The notes below the pieces were generated by a model, which did not search any database, had not been told where the DNA came from, and saw nothing but the letters and a program-made list of their open reading frames with translations. Positions 9,828-18,125 of a stretch of 64,000 bases of DNA are shown in pieces. Numbering within the stretch: position 1 is the stretch's first letter; every line of letters starts with the position of its first letter. Made by a program: the position numbers and the translations under genes. This DNA is from an uncultured Gammaproteobacteria bacterium (lineage in GTDB: Bacteria > Pseudomonadota > Gammaproteobacteria > Eutrophobiales > Eutrophobiaceae), in NCBI GenBank assembly GCA_938084745.1, contig CALKEZ010000005.1:62001-126000 (forward strand). Reading direction: 5' to 3'.

Positions 9828-10093
9828 AACATAAAGTTGCTTTCAAAATTAATACCATAATTATGCATTATCGATTCATCAATGGTCTACATATACAGAT
9901 AATGAAAAGACAATATATAATAACTATTTATTAGCGGCGACTAAGACTTTATGGAATGACTAAAGTCTCATTGGCTCATCATGCCACTTGCCTTTAAAAT
10001 GTATTTTATTATCTGGCAAATAAGGTTGTGCTGCTTCATATAGAGTATAATTGGCTATAATACCTTCAACATTCTCTTCATTGGTAAAATATA

Positions 10094-11005
10094 ATGAAAT
10101 ACGACAATATTCTTCAGACCATCGGCAATACCCCTCATATTCGCATCAACCACCTTTTTCGTAACGATATCGAAGTCTGGATGAAAACAGAAAGCTTCAA
10201 TCCCTGTAGCAGTATTAAAGATCGAATTGCCAAAGCCATGATTGAGGATGCTGAAGCAAAAGGCTTGATTAATAAAGACACAGTTATTATCGAGCCTACG
10301 TCTGGCAATACGGGTATTGGTCTGGCGCTGGTGGCGGCAGTTAAAGGCTATCGCTTGATACTCACCATGCCTGAATCAATGTCGATTGAACGACGTAAAT
10401 ACATGCATGCCCTGGGTGCTGAACTGGTATTAACGCCGAAAGAACTGGGTATGGGAGGCACGATTGCAAAGGCAAAGGAATTACTTGAAGAGCATCCGAA
10501 CGGCTGGATGCCGCAACAATTTCAAAACCCGGCAAATACGCAAGCACATAGAGAAACGACAGCCCGGGAAATCCTGGCTGATTTTCCTGACGGAATTGAT
10601 TACATGATTACCGGTGTTGGTACAGGAGGTCATATCACGGGTTGCGCTGAAGTGATGAAAGATAAGTTTCCGCATTTAAAAGTATTTGCTGTTGAACCTG
10701 AAAAATCTCCGGTCATAAGTGGTGGCGAAAAAGGCCTGCACCGATTACAAGGCATCGGCGCCGGTTTTATCCCCGAAGTACTTAACGTTGATATTCTCGA
10801 TAGCACGATTCAGGTCTCGGAAGAAGATTCTTTTGAGATGGCACGACGTTGCACAAAAGAGGAAGGCATCTTTGTCGGTATTTCCTCCGGTGCAACACTC
10901 GCTGCCGTCAAACAAAAAGAAGTTGAAATGACGCCTGGCAGTCGTGTATTAATATTCAGTTACGATTCCGGCGAGCGTTATTTGTCAATTGAAGATTTAT
11001 TCTGA
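10094..11005 (+). CDS. cysK: Cysteine synthase (O-acetylserine sulfhydrylase)
   Basis: PLP-dependent enzyme making cysteine from O-acetylserine and sulfide. The 303-residue product has the PLP lysine K42 in SSIKDRIA, the substrate loop [11 protein letters not shown], the PLP phosphate loop [10 protein letters not shown], and the CysK-type [14 protein letters not shown]. Overall it matches CysK better than CysM, although NPCSSIKDR at the lysine is a slightly unusual variant. The gene starts a plus-strand cluster; the next gene, an ABC ATPase, begins 21 bp downstream. No ribosome-binding site of note precedes the ATG. Confidence 0.93.
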   Translation: MKYDNILQTIGNTPHIRINHLFRNDIEVWMKTESFNPCSSIKDRIAKAMIEDAEAKGLINKDTVIIEPTSGNTGIGLALVAAVKGYRLILTMPESMSIERRKYMHALGAELVLTPKELGMGGTIAKAKELLEEHPNGWMPQQFQNPANTQAHRETTAREILADFPDGIDYMITGVGTGGHITGCAEVMKDKFPHLKVFAVEPEKSPVISGGEKGLHRLQGIGAGFIPEVLNVDILDSTIQVSEEDSFEMARRCTKEEGIFVGISSGATLAAVKQKEVEMTPGSRVLIFSYDSGERYLSIEDLF

Positions 11006-11026
11006 CACCCGCCCTTACGTTAGTGT

Positions 11027-11872
11027 ATGGCTAATAATGCACAAATAGAAATTCAGATTGAAGATTTACATAAATCCTTCAATGGTCATACTGTGTTACA
11101 GGGAATCAATCTCGATTTTTATAGCGGTGAGTTTGTTGCCATCGTAGGCAGCTCCGGTTGCGGTAAAACAGTTTTGCTCAACACTATCCTCGGTCAGTAC
11201 CCGATCGACAAAGGTATCATCAGAATCCTGGATAGATCCGATGAAAATTGGGTTTTAAAAAAACTCGATGACTTTAACGAGTTGGAAATCGATAACATTC
11301 ATAAGCATTGGGGCGTTGTATTCCAACGCAATGCTCTTTTCTCCGGTTCTGTTTTATTTAATATTGGCTTGTGGCTAAAAGAAATAAAAGGAATGGATGA
11401 TGAAACCATCATCCCTATTGCAAAAAAGGCATTAACGGCGGTTGGTCTTCCTGATGATGAAGCCTTTCTAGAAAAAAGTGGCAGTGACTTATCGGGCGGC
11501 ATGGCGAAACGACTTGCCATTGCCCGCGCAATATCAATGGACCCTTATGTGTTTTTTTATGATGAACCCACAACCGGGCTCGACCCTATCAGTTCCGCCA
11601 CTATCCATAACCTGATTTTTGATATTCATCATGCAGATCGAACTTCAATCATAATCACGCATGACAAGGACCTGCTCATTCGTTTACGTCCAAGAACAAT
11701 AATGCTACATGAGGGAAAAGTACATTTTGATGGCCCATTTGATGAATTTGAAGCAGCTCAATCTGATGTTATCCGTCCATACTTTGAAACAATGCCTTTA
11801 TTACACAAACGGATTATGGAAAAAGTAGAGATAGACCCTCAGCTTTCAAAACGAAAAGGATTGAACGTATAA
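11027..11872 (+). CDS. Orphan MlaF/Mkl-type ABC transporter ATPase
   Basis: ABC ATPase of the lipid-transport (MCE-associated, MlaF/Ttg2A) branch, 281 residues. Walker A is GSSGCGKT, the signature LSGGMAKRLAIARA (the GGM-KR variant is characteristic of MlaF-like ATPases), Walker B VFFYDEPTTGLDP and the switch His in IIITHD. An insertion of about 20 residues (ENWVLKKLDDFNELEID) follows the first strands and is unusual. No permease or MCE gene is adjacent; the full mlaFED set is 47 kb away. It may share a distant permease or have a regulatory role. It follows cysK by 21 bp. Confidence 0.85.
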   Translation: MANNAQIEIQIEDLHKSFNGHTVLQGINLDFYSGEFVAIVGSSGCGKTVLLNTILGQYPIDKGIIRILDRSDENWVLKKLDDFNELEIDNIHKHWGVVFQRNALFSGSVLFNIGLWLKEIKGMDDETIIPIAKKALTAVGLPDDEAFLEKSGSDLSGGMAKRLAIARAISMDPYVFFYDEPTTGLDPISSATIHNLIFDIHHADRTSIIITHDKDLLIRLRPRTIMLHEGKVHFDGPFDEFEAAQSDVIRPYFETMPLLHKRIMEKVEIDPQLSKRKGLNV

Positions 11873-11979
11873 AGAATGACGAGCTTGTATCTTTTACCAA
11901 CTAACTTAATTAAAGCTTGATTAATTCAGGTACTATTGAAAAAATCACACGACGAACAATTCAATAATAAATATTTATC

Positions 11980-12486
11980 ATGCAAAAACTTATACCGTTA
12001 GAAGAAGACACAACCAATAAAAGAACGGTAATGGATTACGCTATAGGTATGGATTTCTTTTCTGAACTCGATGACACTGAATTACGTTCGGTCACAAAGT
12101 GGATTAGACCTTATAAAGCTAATTCAGGTGTAACAATCTTTGAAGAAGGCAAGCAGGAGCCGCAATTATGTTTAATAGCTGATGGGGATGTCTCTATCTT
12201 CAAAGAAATTTCAAGTACCGAACATTTAAAAATAGCAGACATTAAATCCGGTGGATCTATAGGTGAAATGGGGATACTGGATGATGAAGCGATATCAGCA
12301 TCGGCTATCGCTTCTATGGACTCGGTTGTCTTTATAATATCAAATGTTGATTTTAAAAAGATGGTGTCTGAAAACCAGTCGCTTGGCGTAAAATTACTAT
12401 GGAAAATAGGGAAAATCATTAGTTTACGGCTTAGAAAAACCACCGGCTTACTTGCCGAGGTTTCAATTGCAAAATCAGACCGCTAA
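11980..12486 (+). CDS. Cyclic-nucleotide-binding-fold (CAP_ED) protein
   Basis: Stand-alone cNMP-binding-like domain, 168 residues, without a DNA-binding module. The beta-roll is clear: FFSELDDTELRSVTKWI leads in, then VTIFEEGKQEPQLCLIADGDVSIF and GSIGEMGILDD. The phosphate-binding cassette, normally GELALL followed by PRSA, reads GEMGILDDEAISASA, so the arginine that grips the cyclic phosphate is missing. Cyclic nucleotide binding is therefore doubtful, and another ligand or a purely structural role is possible. It lies between the orphan ATPase and a CBS protein, 34 bp from the latter. Confidence 0.85.
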   Translation: MQKLIPLEEDTTNKRTVMDYAIGMDFFSELDDTELRSVTKWIRPYKANSGVTIFEEGKQEPQLCLIADGDVSIFKEISSTEHLKIADIKSGGSIGEMGILDDEAISASAIASMDSVVFIISNVDFKKMVSENQSLGVKLLWKIGKIISLRLRKTTGLLAEVSIAKSDR

Positions 12487-12520
12487 ACTATACATATAAA
12501 GGATATATCAAAATATAATC

Positions 12521-12901
12521 ATGTATAAACAAGCTTCAGAAATTTGTGGCCCGGTTGTTACTGTTAATGCAGACACAACCATCGAGAATGTGCTCAAGGA
12601 TATAGACTGGAGTTCAATTTCAAGCGTTGTCGTACTCGATGATAACAAGCATGTCATCGGCATCATCACCGAGCAGGACATGATATACGCCGAATCAATT
12701 GGCATAAAAAAGAGTGATTTAAAAGCCTGGGAAATTTGCACCAAGGAAATAATCAAAATCAGTCCCGAAGAGACCATACTGGGCGCCATGCAACTGATGG
12801 TTGAGAATAAAGTACATCATGTGCTCGTCATGACTGGCGATTATCTCGAAGGTATAATCTCGACTTTTGATGTATTAAAAGAGCTAATGAAAGAAAAATA
12901 G
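12521..12901 (+). CDS. CBS-domain-pair protein
   Basis: A 126-residue protein made only of two CBS motifs (residues about 8-60 and 68-124), the fold that forms an adenine-nucleotide sensor (Bateman module). Hallmarks are VVVLDDNKHVIGIITEQDM in the first motif and HHVLVMTGDYLEGIISTFDVLKEL in the second. There is no catalytic partner domain, so it probably acts by binding AMP/ATP or similar and contacting another protein. It directly follows the cNMP-fold gene, giving two ligand-sensor proteins in succession. Confidence 0.9.
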   Translation: MYKQASEICGPVVTVNADTTIENVLKDIDWSSISSVVVLDDNKHVIGIITEQDMIYAESIGIKKSDLKAWEICTKEIIKISPEETILGAMQLMVENKVHHVLVMTGDYLEGIISTFDVLKELMKEK

Positions 12902-12992
12902 ACTTCGTGTCGGTTGCACCGAGATAAAACTGCGTTTATTAATTTTCTAACTAATAGAGAAGAATATCTTCTACTATGCTATTTTGTTACTC

Positions 12993-13775
12993 ATGTATAT
13001 CAATGAAATGCAAGACAAGCCACTGCATAAAGGCATAATTCAATCCATGTTTCTGAACCTGCTTGCCTTTAGCCTGTTGTTTTTCAGCAATGCTTATGCG
13101 GCGACGTTTCCGGAAAAACCACCTGAATCAGATTATTTTGTCGATGTGGCGAACATCATAGAGGCCAGTGAACGCAGTGAAATTAACTCTATTCTTGGCA
13201 AAATATTAACCGAAGAAAAAATTCCTATCTACGTTGTAACCATTCCGTCACTATCAAATTATGGCGCCAGTGGTATGGGTATAGAAGGCTATGCGACTGA
13301 GTTATTCAACGAATGGGGTATCGGTTTTCAGGATCGAAATTATGGCATCCTGCTCCTGGTCTCCAAAGGAGATCGCAAAGCGCGCATTGAACTGGGTGCA
13401 GATTGGGGCCGTGAACATGATTACGCTGCACAAGATATTATGGATAATCTCATTATCCGCCAATTTAAAAACGGTAACTTTTCATTAGGTATTCTGGATG
13501 GTGTCCGTGGTCTTGATGCGATGGCAAGAGGATTAGCCCTACCCAAACCTACCGCTCCCTGGTGGTATTTCCCGGCGCTGATTATCGGTGTTATTTTTCT
13601 TGTTCTGTTGATTATTAACCTGTTCAAAACTGGCCGCAGTGGATGGGCCTGGGCTCTTATTGTTGCTATCGGGATATTATTGTTTTTCATATTACGTAAT
13701 GCAGGTTCTGGTGGTTCCGGCGGCGGTTTTGGCGGCGGGTCATCTGGCGGTGGAGGCGCATCAGGATCATGGTAG
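12993..13775 (+). CDS. TPM-domain (YgcG-like) membrane protein
   Basis: A secreted/anchored TPM-domain protein. It has an N-terminal signal (LLAFSLLFFSNAYA, cleavage after AYA), a TPM domain (VDVANIIEASERSEINSIL to roughly residue 185 with YGILLLVSKGDRKARIELG), two transmembrane helices (FPALIIGVIFLVLLIINLF and ALIVAIGILLFFIL) and a Gly/Ser-rich tail of the GGGFGGGSSGGGG type, all typical of the family. TPM domains occur in photosystem II repair (TLP18.3) and metal-binding contexts; the bacterial role is unclear. The start is uncertain: ATGs at 12993, 13008 and 13047 are all in frame. It overlaps the next TPM gene by 7 bp. Confidence 0.85.
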   Translation: MYINEMQDKPLHKGIIQSMFLNLLAFSLLFFSNAYAATFPEKPPESDYFVDVANIIEASERSEINSILGKILTEEKIPIYVVTIPSLSNYGASGMGIEGYATELFNEWGIGFQDRNYGILLLVSKGDRKARIELGADWGREHDYAAQDIMDNLIIRQFKNGNFSLGILDGVRGLDAMARGLALPKPTAPWWYFPALIIGVIFLVLLIINLFKTGRSGWAWALIVAIGILLFFILRNAGSGGSGGGFGGGSSGGGGASGSW

Positions 13776-14446
13776 GTATAATCAAGGCAAGTACACTTTT
13801 TTCAACGAAGGATCGTGACACAATCGAACATGCGATCATTGATGCAGAGAAACAGACTTCCGGTGAAATCATTCCGGTGATTGCCAGTGTCTCCGGTCGT
13901 TATGATCGAGCAGAAGATATATTTGGCCTGATCTTCTCGTTAATTTGTGTCTCAATTGGTTGGTGTTTGTTTCATAATGAAACATCAACAGCAAGCTGGA
14001 GTAGTTTTAATTTTGATCTGACATCAATACTGCTAACGATACTCTTCAGCTTTATTATTGGCGTACTCTTAACTCACTTTTTCCCTTTCTTGCGACTTCC
14101 TTTTATCGCCAAAAGCGAGACCGCAGAAGAAGTTGATCGTGCCGCCGCTGCAGCCTTCCAACAGCATCGTTTACGTAATACCAAAGACAGCACTGGCATA
14201 CTCATCTACATCTCACTTTATGAACATCAGGTCAGAGTTTTGGGAGACGATGCTATCAGCGCAAAACTCAGCCATGCTGACTGGAGTCAGATCTGCGAGA
14301 CTATCGTTAATGGCTTCAAGCAAAAGCAATACACCCACGGTATTGTGGACGGAATTAAACTCGCCGGTCAATTACTTGCGCAACACTTCCCTATTAAAGA
14401 AGAAGATACAAACGAACTGGCAAACGAGTTAATAATAATTGATTGA
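13769..14446 (+). CDS. Second TPM-domain protein, membrane-associated
   Basis: 225-residue TPM-domain protein paired with the preceding one. It begins with a helical TPM opening (FSTKDRDTIEHAIIDAEKQTSGEIIPVIASVSGRYDRAED), is interrupted by two hydrophobic helices (IFGLIFSLICVSIGWCLF and SILLTILFSFIIGVLLTHF), then resumes with RLRNTKDSTGILIYISLYEHQVRVLGDDA, the conserved TPM core. The arrangement matches the short partner commonly found beside YgcG-like proteins. Its ATG lies inside the end of the previous gene (7-bp overlap), so the two are co-translated and probably form a complex. Confidence 0.85.
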   Translation: MVGIIKASTLFSTKDRDTIEHAIIDAEKQTSGEIIPVIASVSGRYDRAEDIFGLIFSLICVSIGWCLFHNETSTASWSSFNFDLTSILLTILFSFIIGVLLTHFFPFLRLPFIAKSETAEEVDRAAAAAFQQHRLRNTKDSTGILIYISLYEHQVRVLGDDAISAKLSHADWSQICETIVNGFKQKQYTHGIVDGIKLAGQLLAQHFPIKEEDTNELANELIIID

Positions 14447-14605
14447 TCATTTTAACGTACTAGAGATGGATCTGCGTTAGTACAAAGGAAACGTCTAAAA
14501 TACGATCCCGTTTTTGCTCCACATTGTAAACAAACTATAAAAAAGCACCGACTCCCGGGCCTCAACCATCCGCCTTTTCTACATCACTCCAAGACTAACT
14601 ATATC

Positions 14606-14653
14606 TTGATATAGATCAGAATATTCCCTGCCAGTTAATCTATGCTTCACCCT
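14606..14653 (+). promoter_or_regulatory. FNR-type box with class II geometry before hsp20
   Basis: TTGATATAGATCAG at 14606-14619 is identical over 14 bases to the box at 3370. TATGCT at 14641-14646 fits a -10 element, with a predicted start near 14653 that puts the box centre at about -41. No sigma-32-like or ROSE-type heat-shock element was recognised in the short leader, which suggests activation by an FNR/ANR-family protein. Confidence 0.65.
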
Positions 14654-14683
14654 GTAGATATTAGATAGATTTTGGAGGAGTTC

Positions 14684-15199
14684 ATGACTACAAAGAATAT
14701 TTTAAAAACACAAGAGTCTGCTATGGAAAAACCAAAGTCAGGATCGTTGTTTCCAGAAAGCCTGTCGTCTTTTCAGGATATAGACAATATATTTGAAGAT
14801 TATCTCAATCGAAACTGGTTTCGTTCAATACGCCCCAGGCTCGCATCGATGAGTGACCTGTGGGGCACTTATGAAATGCATGCACCAAGCATGGATGTTG
14901 TTGATAAGGACGATGAGGTCTTGATCCGTGTTGAAGTGCCCGGAGTAGATAAGAAAGATCTGGATGTATCAGTCACCGACAACATCTTGACCGTTAAAGG
15001 CAAGAGTAACTTTGAGACTAAAGAAGAGAAGGACAACTATTATCGTTCCGAGATAAGAAAGGGTTCTTTTTCAAGAAGCCTGAGCTTACCGGCAAATGTT
15101 GATGGAACAAATATCAATGCGAGCATGAAAAATGGTTTGCTTGAATTAACGATACCAAAAACTAAAAAGACGAAGCCTAAATCAATAAAAGTTAAGTAG
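14684..15199 (+). CDS. Small heat-shock protein, Hsp20/alpha-crystallin
   Basis: ATP-independent holdase chaperone. The 171-residue protein has an N-terminal arm (residues 1-70), an alpha-crystallin domain starting at APSMDVVDKDDEVLIRVEVPGVDKKDLDV and including FSRSLSLPANVD and AMKNGLLELTIPK, and a short basic tail. The C-terminal IxI motif is not obvious. ATG 14684 was chosen over an upstream TTG (14672) because GGAGGAG (14674-14680) forms the ribosome site. It is monocistronic, with its own FNR-like promoter and a downstream hairpin, so oxygen limitation rather than heat alone may control it. Confidence 0.95.
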   Translation: MTTKNILKTQESAMEKPKSGSLFPESLSSFQDIDNIFEDYLNRNWFRSIRPRLASMSDLWGTYEMHAPSMDVVDKDDEVLIRVEVPGVDKKDLDVSVTDNILTVKGKSNFETKEEKDNYYRSEIRKGSFSRSLSLPANVDGTNINASMKNGLLELTIPKTKKTKPKSIKVK

Positions 15200-15228
15200 T
15201 AATTTTATTATATCTACACTGGCAGGTC

Positions 15229-15253
15229 ATTACCCCGGTCTTACCGGGGTAAT
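15229..15253. terminator. Strong hairpin after hsp20
   Basis: ATTACCCCGGT and ACCGGGGTAAT form a perfect 11-bp stem around a 3-base loop, between hsp20 and the convergent Sel1 lipoprotein gene. There is no T-run on either side, but the stem is strong and symmetrical and may serve both strands. Confidence 0.6.
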
Positions 15254-15340
15254 AAATTCGAATTAAATTAGCTACGCAGTTTGTACTGAAGACAATATCA
15301 AGCATGCCTCACACAAGAGAAACAGATTGCCTACCAACAT

Positions 15341-16273
15341 TCATTCCTGATTAGATCTGCTCGTAGCTTTAACTGGATTTGGCCCATGAATTTGCCATAA
15401 CTCTTTAGCAAGTTTTTGCGCACTTTTCCGTTCATCGGGCGTCATGTACAAATCTACTTCATCACGTACCTTTTCAGCTGGTTTGTATCCACCTGCGGCG
15501 GCAATACCTATCCAGGCATAAGCCCTTACAAAATCCTGATCTACTTTAACCCCGGCAGAATACAATGTCCCCAGGTAATATTGCGCGACGAGATCATTCT
15601 CTTCGGCTGCTTTTATAAACCATGCTCTAGCCTCGACACTATCCTCTGGCACACCTAATCCCTGCTGATACATATTAAGCAGGTTTTTCTGGGAATTTAA
15701 AACGCCCTGGGCTGCAGCTCTACGATACCAGCCGATAGCAGCATGGTAATCTTGCGTGACGCCCAATCCATTTTCGTACATCACACCCAAATCATGTTGA
15801 GCGCTGGCGGTCCCTTGTTCAGCCGACTTGCGATACCATTTAGCCGCTTCGTTATAATCCTGTTTGACACCAATCCCGTCGTGGAACATATAGCCCAGAT
15901 TTGCTTCAGCTTCGGCATTACCTTGAACGGCGGCATTGCGAGTCCATTTCAAAGCCAACCAATAATCCCGTTTGACACCATGGCCGAGGATATACAATTG
16001 CGCGAGTCTTATTTGAGATTCCGCCACGCCTTTTTCTGCTGCTTTTTGATACCACTCTGCAGCCTGATTATAATCCCTATCAACAGCCAGCCCTCGTTCG
16101 TACATTAAGCCAATATAATTTTGCGCCTCACGATTGCCCGACTCGGCGAGCGGTAATAACAGGTCGAACGCGGTATCATATTCCTGTGAATTATACGCTT
16201 CGCTGGCAATTTCAAAGTCTGATTGTCCACAAGCAGATAGCGTAAGGATCAATAATAATAAAAATATTTTCAT
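15341..16273 (-). CDS. Sel1-repeat (SLR) lipoprotein
   Basis: Periplasmic or outer-membrane-anchored lipoprotein of 310 residues. A short hydrophobic signal ends in LSAC, a good lipobox, which is why ATG 16273 is preferred to upstream in-frame codons. Six to seven tandem 36-residue Sel1 repeats follow (for example AQNYIGLMYERGLAVDRDYNQA and AQHDLGVMYENGLGVTQDYHAA). The C-terminus has a basic tail. Sel1 repeats scaffold protein-protein contacts; no partner can be named. It begins 4 bp after the lactate permease stop, so the two are probably co-transcribed. It shares architecture with the giant gene at 53590. Confidence 0.9.
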   Translation of the reverse strand: MKIFLLLLILTLSACGQSDFEIASEAYNSQEYDTAFDLLLPLAESGNREAQNYIGLMYERGLAVDRDYNQAAEWYQKAAEKGVAESQIRLAQLYILGHGVKRDYWLALKWTRNAAVQGNAEAEANLGYMFHDGIGVKQDYNEAAKWYRKSAEQGTASAQHDLGVMYENGLGVTQDYHAAIGWYRRAAAQGVLNSQKNLLNMYQQGLGVPEDSVEARAWFIKAAEENDLVAQYYLGTLYSAGVKVDQDFVRAYAWIGIAAAGGYKPAEKVRDEVDLYMTPDERKSAQKLAKELWQIHGPNPVKATSRSNQE

Positions 16274-16277
16274 TTGT

Positions 16278-17936
16278 TTATAAAACAATAATAAGAGCAA
16301 TAAGTGCTGCGATTAAAAGATAATACACTGTCGGAATAATGGTTTTACGGATTAAGTTACCTTCTTGCCCTGAAAGACCACAGGTTGCGGAAGCTGCGAC
16401 AATGTTATGTATACAGATCATGTTTCCTGCGGCACCACCCACAGCTTGTAAAGCCACGATCAAGACCGGTGATAAACCGATTTTCATTCCCACACCAAAT
16501 TGAAATAACGAAAAAGTAAGATTACTTATAGTGTTGCTGCCAGCAATAAAAGCGCCCAATGTACCTATAGGAGCAGCAAACAATGGCCATGCTTGGCCTG
16601 ACATATTGGCTATTGTTTGTGCTAATTCAATCGGCATGCTGGCAAAACCAGCTGCGTTCACATCGGATTGAATGAATATACGCACCATAGGTACAGCAAA
16701 CACAAGAACGACGGCAGCATTTTTAAACGCTCGACCGGTACTTTTTATAGCAGCAAAAACTTCATTTTTTGACATCCCGTATAAGGGTATACAAACAAGC
16801 ACCACAAGTAGAAAGATGCTGCCCGGTAAATACAGGAAATTAATCGAGGCATTTATATCTGTATTCAGTATTGACGGTATTGAGAGTTTGAAACCGGCCA
16901 GGATTGATTTAAAAGGTAACTCGGGTAATCGTGTAATAACGAGTAATAAGCCAATCAGCATGTAGGGAAAACAGGCTTTCCATAACGGTATTTTATTGTC
17001 CTCCGTATTCATGTCATGAATGGGTTCGGATGCTTGCCAGTTACTTAGCCATTCATTTTCTGCAGGAAACTGCCATATTTTTTTGGGCTGAAACAGGCCA
17101 CGCTTGGCCGCGGCTACAGTTATCACTATGGCGATAGCACCACCCATCAGGGATGGAAATTCAGGACCGAGGAGATTGGCAAAGATGGCGTAGGGTATGA
17201 CAAAAACCAGTCCGGCAAATAAAGCAAATTTCCAGACATCTAGCCCTTCACGCCAACTACGATTAGCACCAAAGAACCGCGTCAGTAATATAACGACAAA
17301 TAACGGTATAACAAAACCAATGGTCGCATGAATTAAGGCAACCTGCCCTCCAATGCTAAACACAAGATCATTTATAGAACTGAACTGGTCTTGTGACGCT
17401 ATATAAGAATTAACAATATCTTGTCCGACAAGCCCATCATGAACGCCAATTAATATTGGTGTACCTACAGCGCCAAATGAGACAGGTGTACTTTGTATAA
17501 TCAGAGCGCACATCACTGCCGCTAATGGCGGGAATCCCATAACGACCAGTAAGGGACCTGCTACAGCAGCGGGTGTGCCGAACCCCGATGCGCCTTCAAT
17601 AAATGCACCGAAAGACCAGGCGATAATGATCGCTTGTATCCTGGGATCCGGTGAAATATGTGTAAAAGCATTGCGAAGTGTCGTTACTGCGCCTGAATAC
17701 ACTAAAATAAATAATAAGAGCAAGGCGCCAAGGATTATATAAAGTACCTTACTCGCAATAATGAGTCCTTCAATACTAGCGGCGGCAATGGTTATAGGTG
17801 TGACTTGCCAGTAGAATGCTGCCAACAATATGGTAACAACAAGCCCTATTGGCATAGTTTTTTTCGCAGGCCACTGAAAAACCACTAACATGAGAAAAAC
17901 AATGGCAAGTGGCGTTATTGCAATTAGTGCAGGCAT
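16278..17936 (-). CDS. lctP: L-lactate permease (LctP family)
   Basis: Inner-membrane lactate (possibly glycolate) proton symporter, 552 residues with about 13 hydrophobic helices. Conserved blocks include the opening [34 protein letters not shown], and near the C-terminus [19 protein letters not shown] and [21 protein letters not shown] 17936 was preferred to the TTG at 17951. No lactate dehydrogenase gene lies nearby; the downstream partner is the Sel1 lipoprotein. Assignment to the family is secure, but the exact substrate is not. Confidence 0.93.
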   Translation of the reverse strand: MPALIAITPLAIVFLMLVVFQWPAKKTMPIGLVVTILLAAFYWQVTPITIAAASIEGLIIASKVLYIILGALLLLFILVYSGAVTTLRNAFTHISPDPRIQAIIIAWSFGAFIEGASGFGTPAAVAGPLLVVMGFPPLAAVMCALIIQSTPVSFGAVGTPILIGVHDGLVGQDIVNSYIASQDQFSSINDLVFSIGGQVALIHATIGFVIPLFVVILLTRFFGANRSWREGLDVWKFALFAGLVFVIPYAIFANLLGPEFPSLMGGAIAIVITVAAAKRGLFQPKKIWQFPAENEWLSNWQASEPIHDMNTEDNKIPLWKACFPYMLIGLLLVITRLPELPFKSILAGFKLSIPSILNTDINASINFLYLPGSIFLLVVLVCIPLYGMSKNEVFAAIKSTGRAFKNAAVVLVFAVPMVRIFIQSDVNAAGFASMPIELAQTIANMSGQAWPLFAAPIGTLGAFIAGSNTISNLTFSLFQFGVGMKIGLSPVLIVALQAVGGAAGNMICIHNIVAASATCGLSGQEGNLIRKTIIPTVYYLLIAALIALIIVL

Positions 17937-17939
17937 GGG

Positions 17940-18117
17940 AAGATTGTACAATCAAACCGGAAATTATTCCGATCTTATAGAACAGGCTGATGATATATTT
18001 TATTATATTTATGAAGAAGCTGGTATTAATCGACCTCATGGAGGGATTATTTGTATTCCCTCGCTGGCCATGTCTACGCCATTTATACTACCAGAACTAC
18101 CTGATGAAAAATAAAAA
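17940..18117 (+). pseudogene. Possible remnant of a GGDEF-domain C-terminus
   Basis: A short open stretch antisense to and just upstream of lctP encodes SDLIEQADDIFYYIYEEAG followed by INR, which resembles the end of diguanylate cyclase domains (ADxALYxAKxxGRNR). There is no upstream coding body, ribosome site or start of its own. It may be a decayed gene tail, or chance. Low confidence. Confidence 0.25.
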
Positions 18118-18125
18118 TTGAAACA

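Noticed and set aside
10094-11005. CysM instead of CysK
   Set aside because: The [14 protein letters not shown] segment and [10 protein letters not shown] loop fit CysK better.
17776-18039. 87-residue minus-strand ORF overlapping the lctP start
   Set aside because: Different frame from lctP, composition His/Cys/Ser-rich without family features; lctP itself is well supported.
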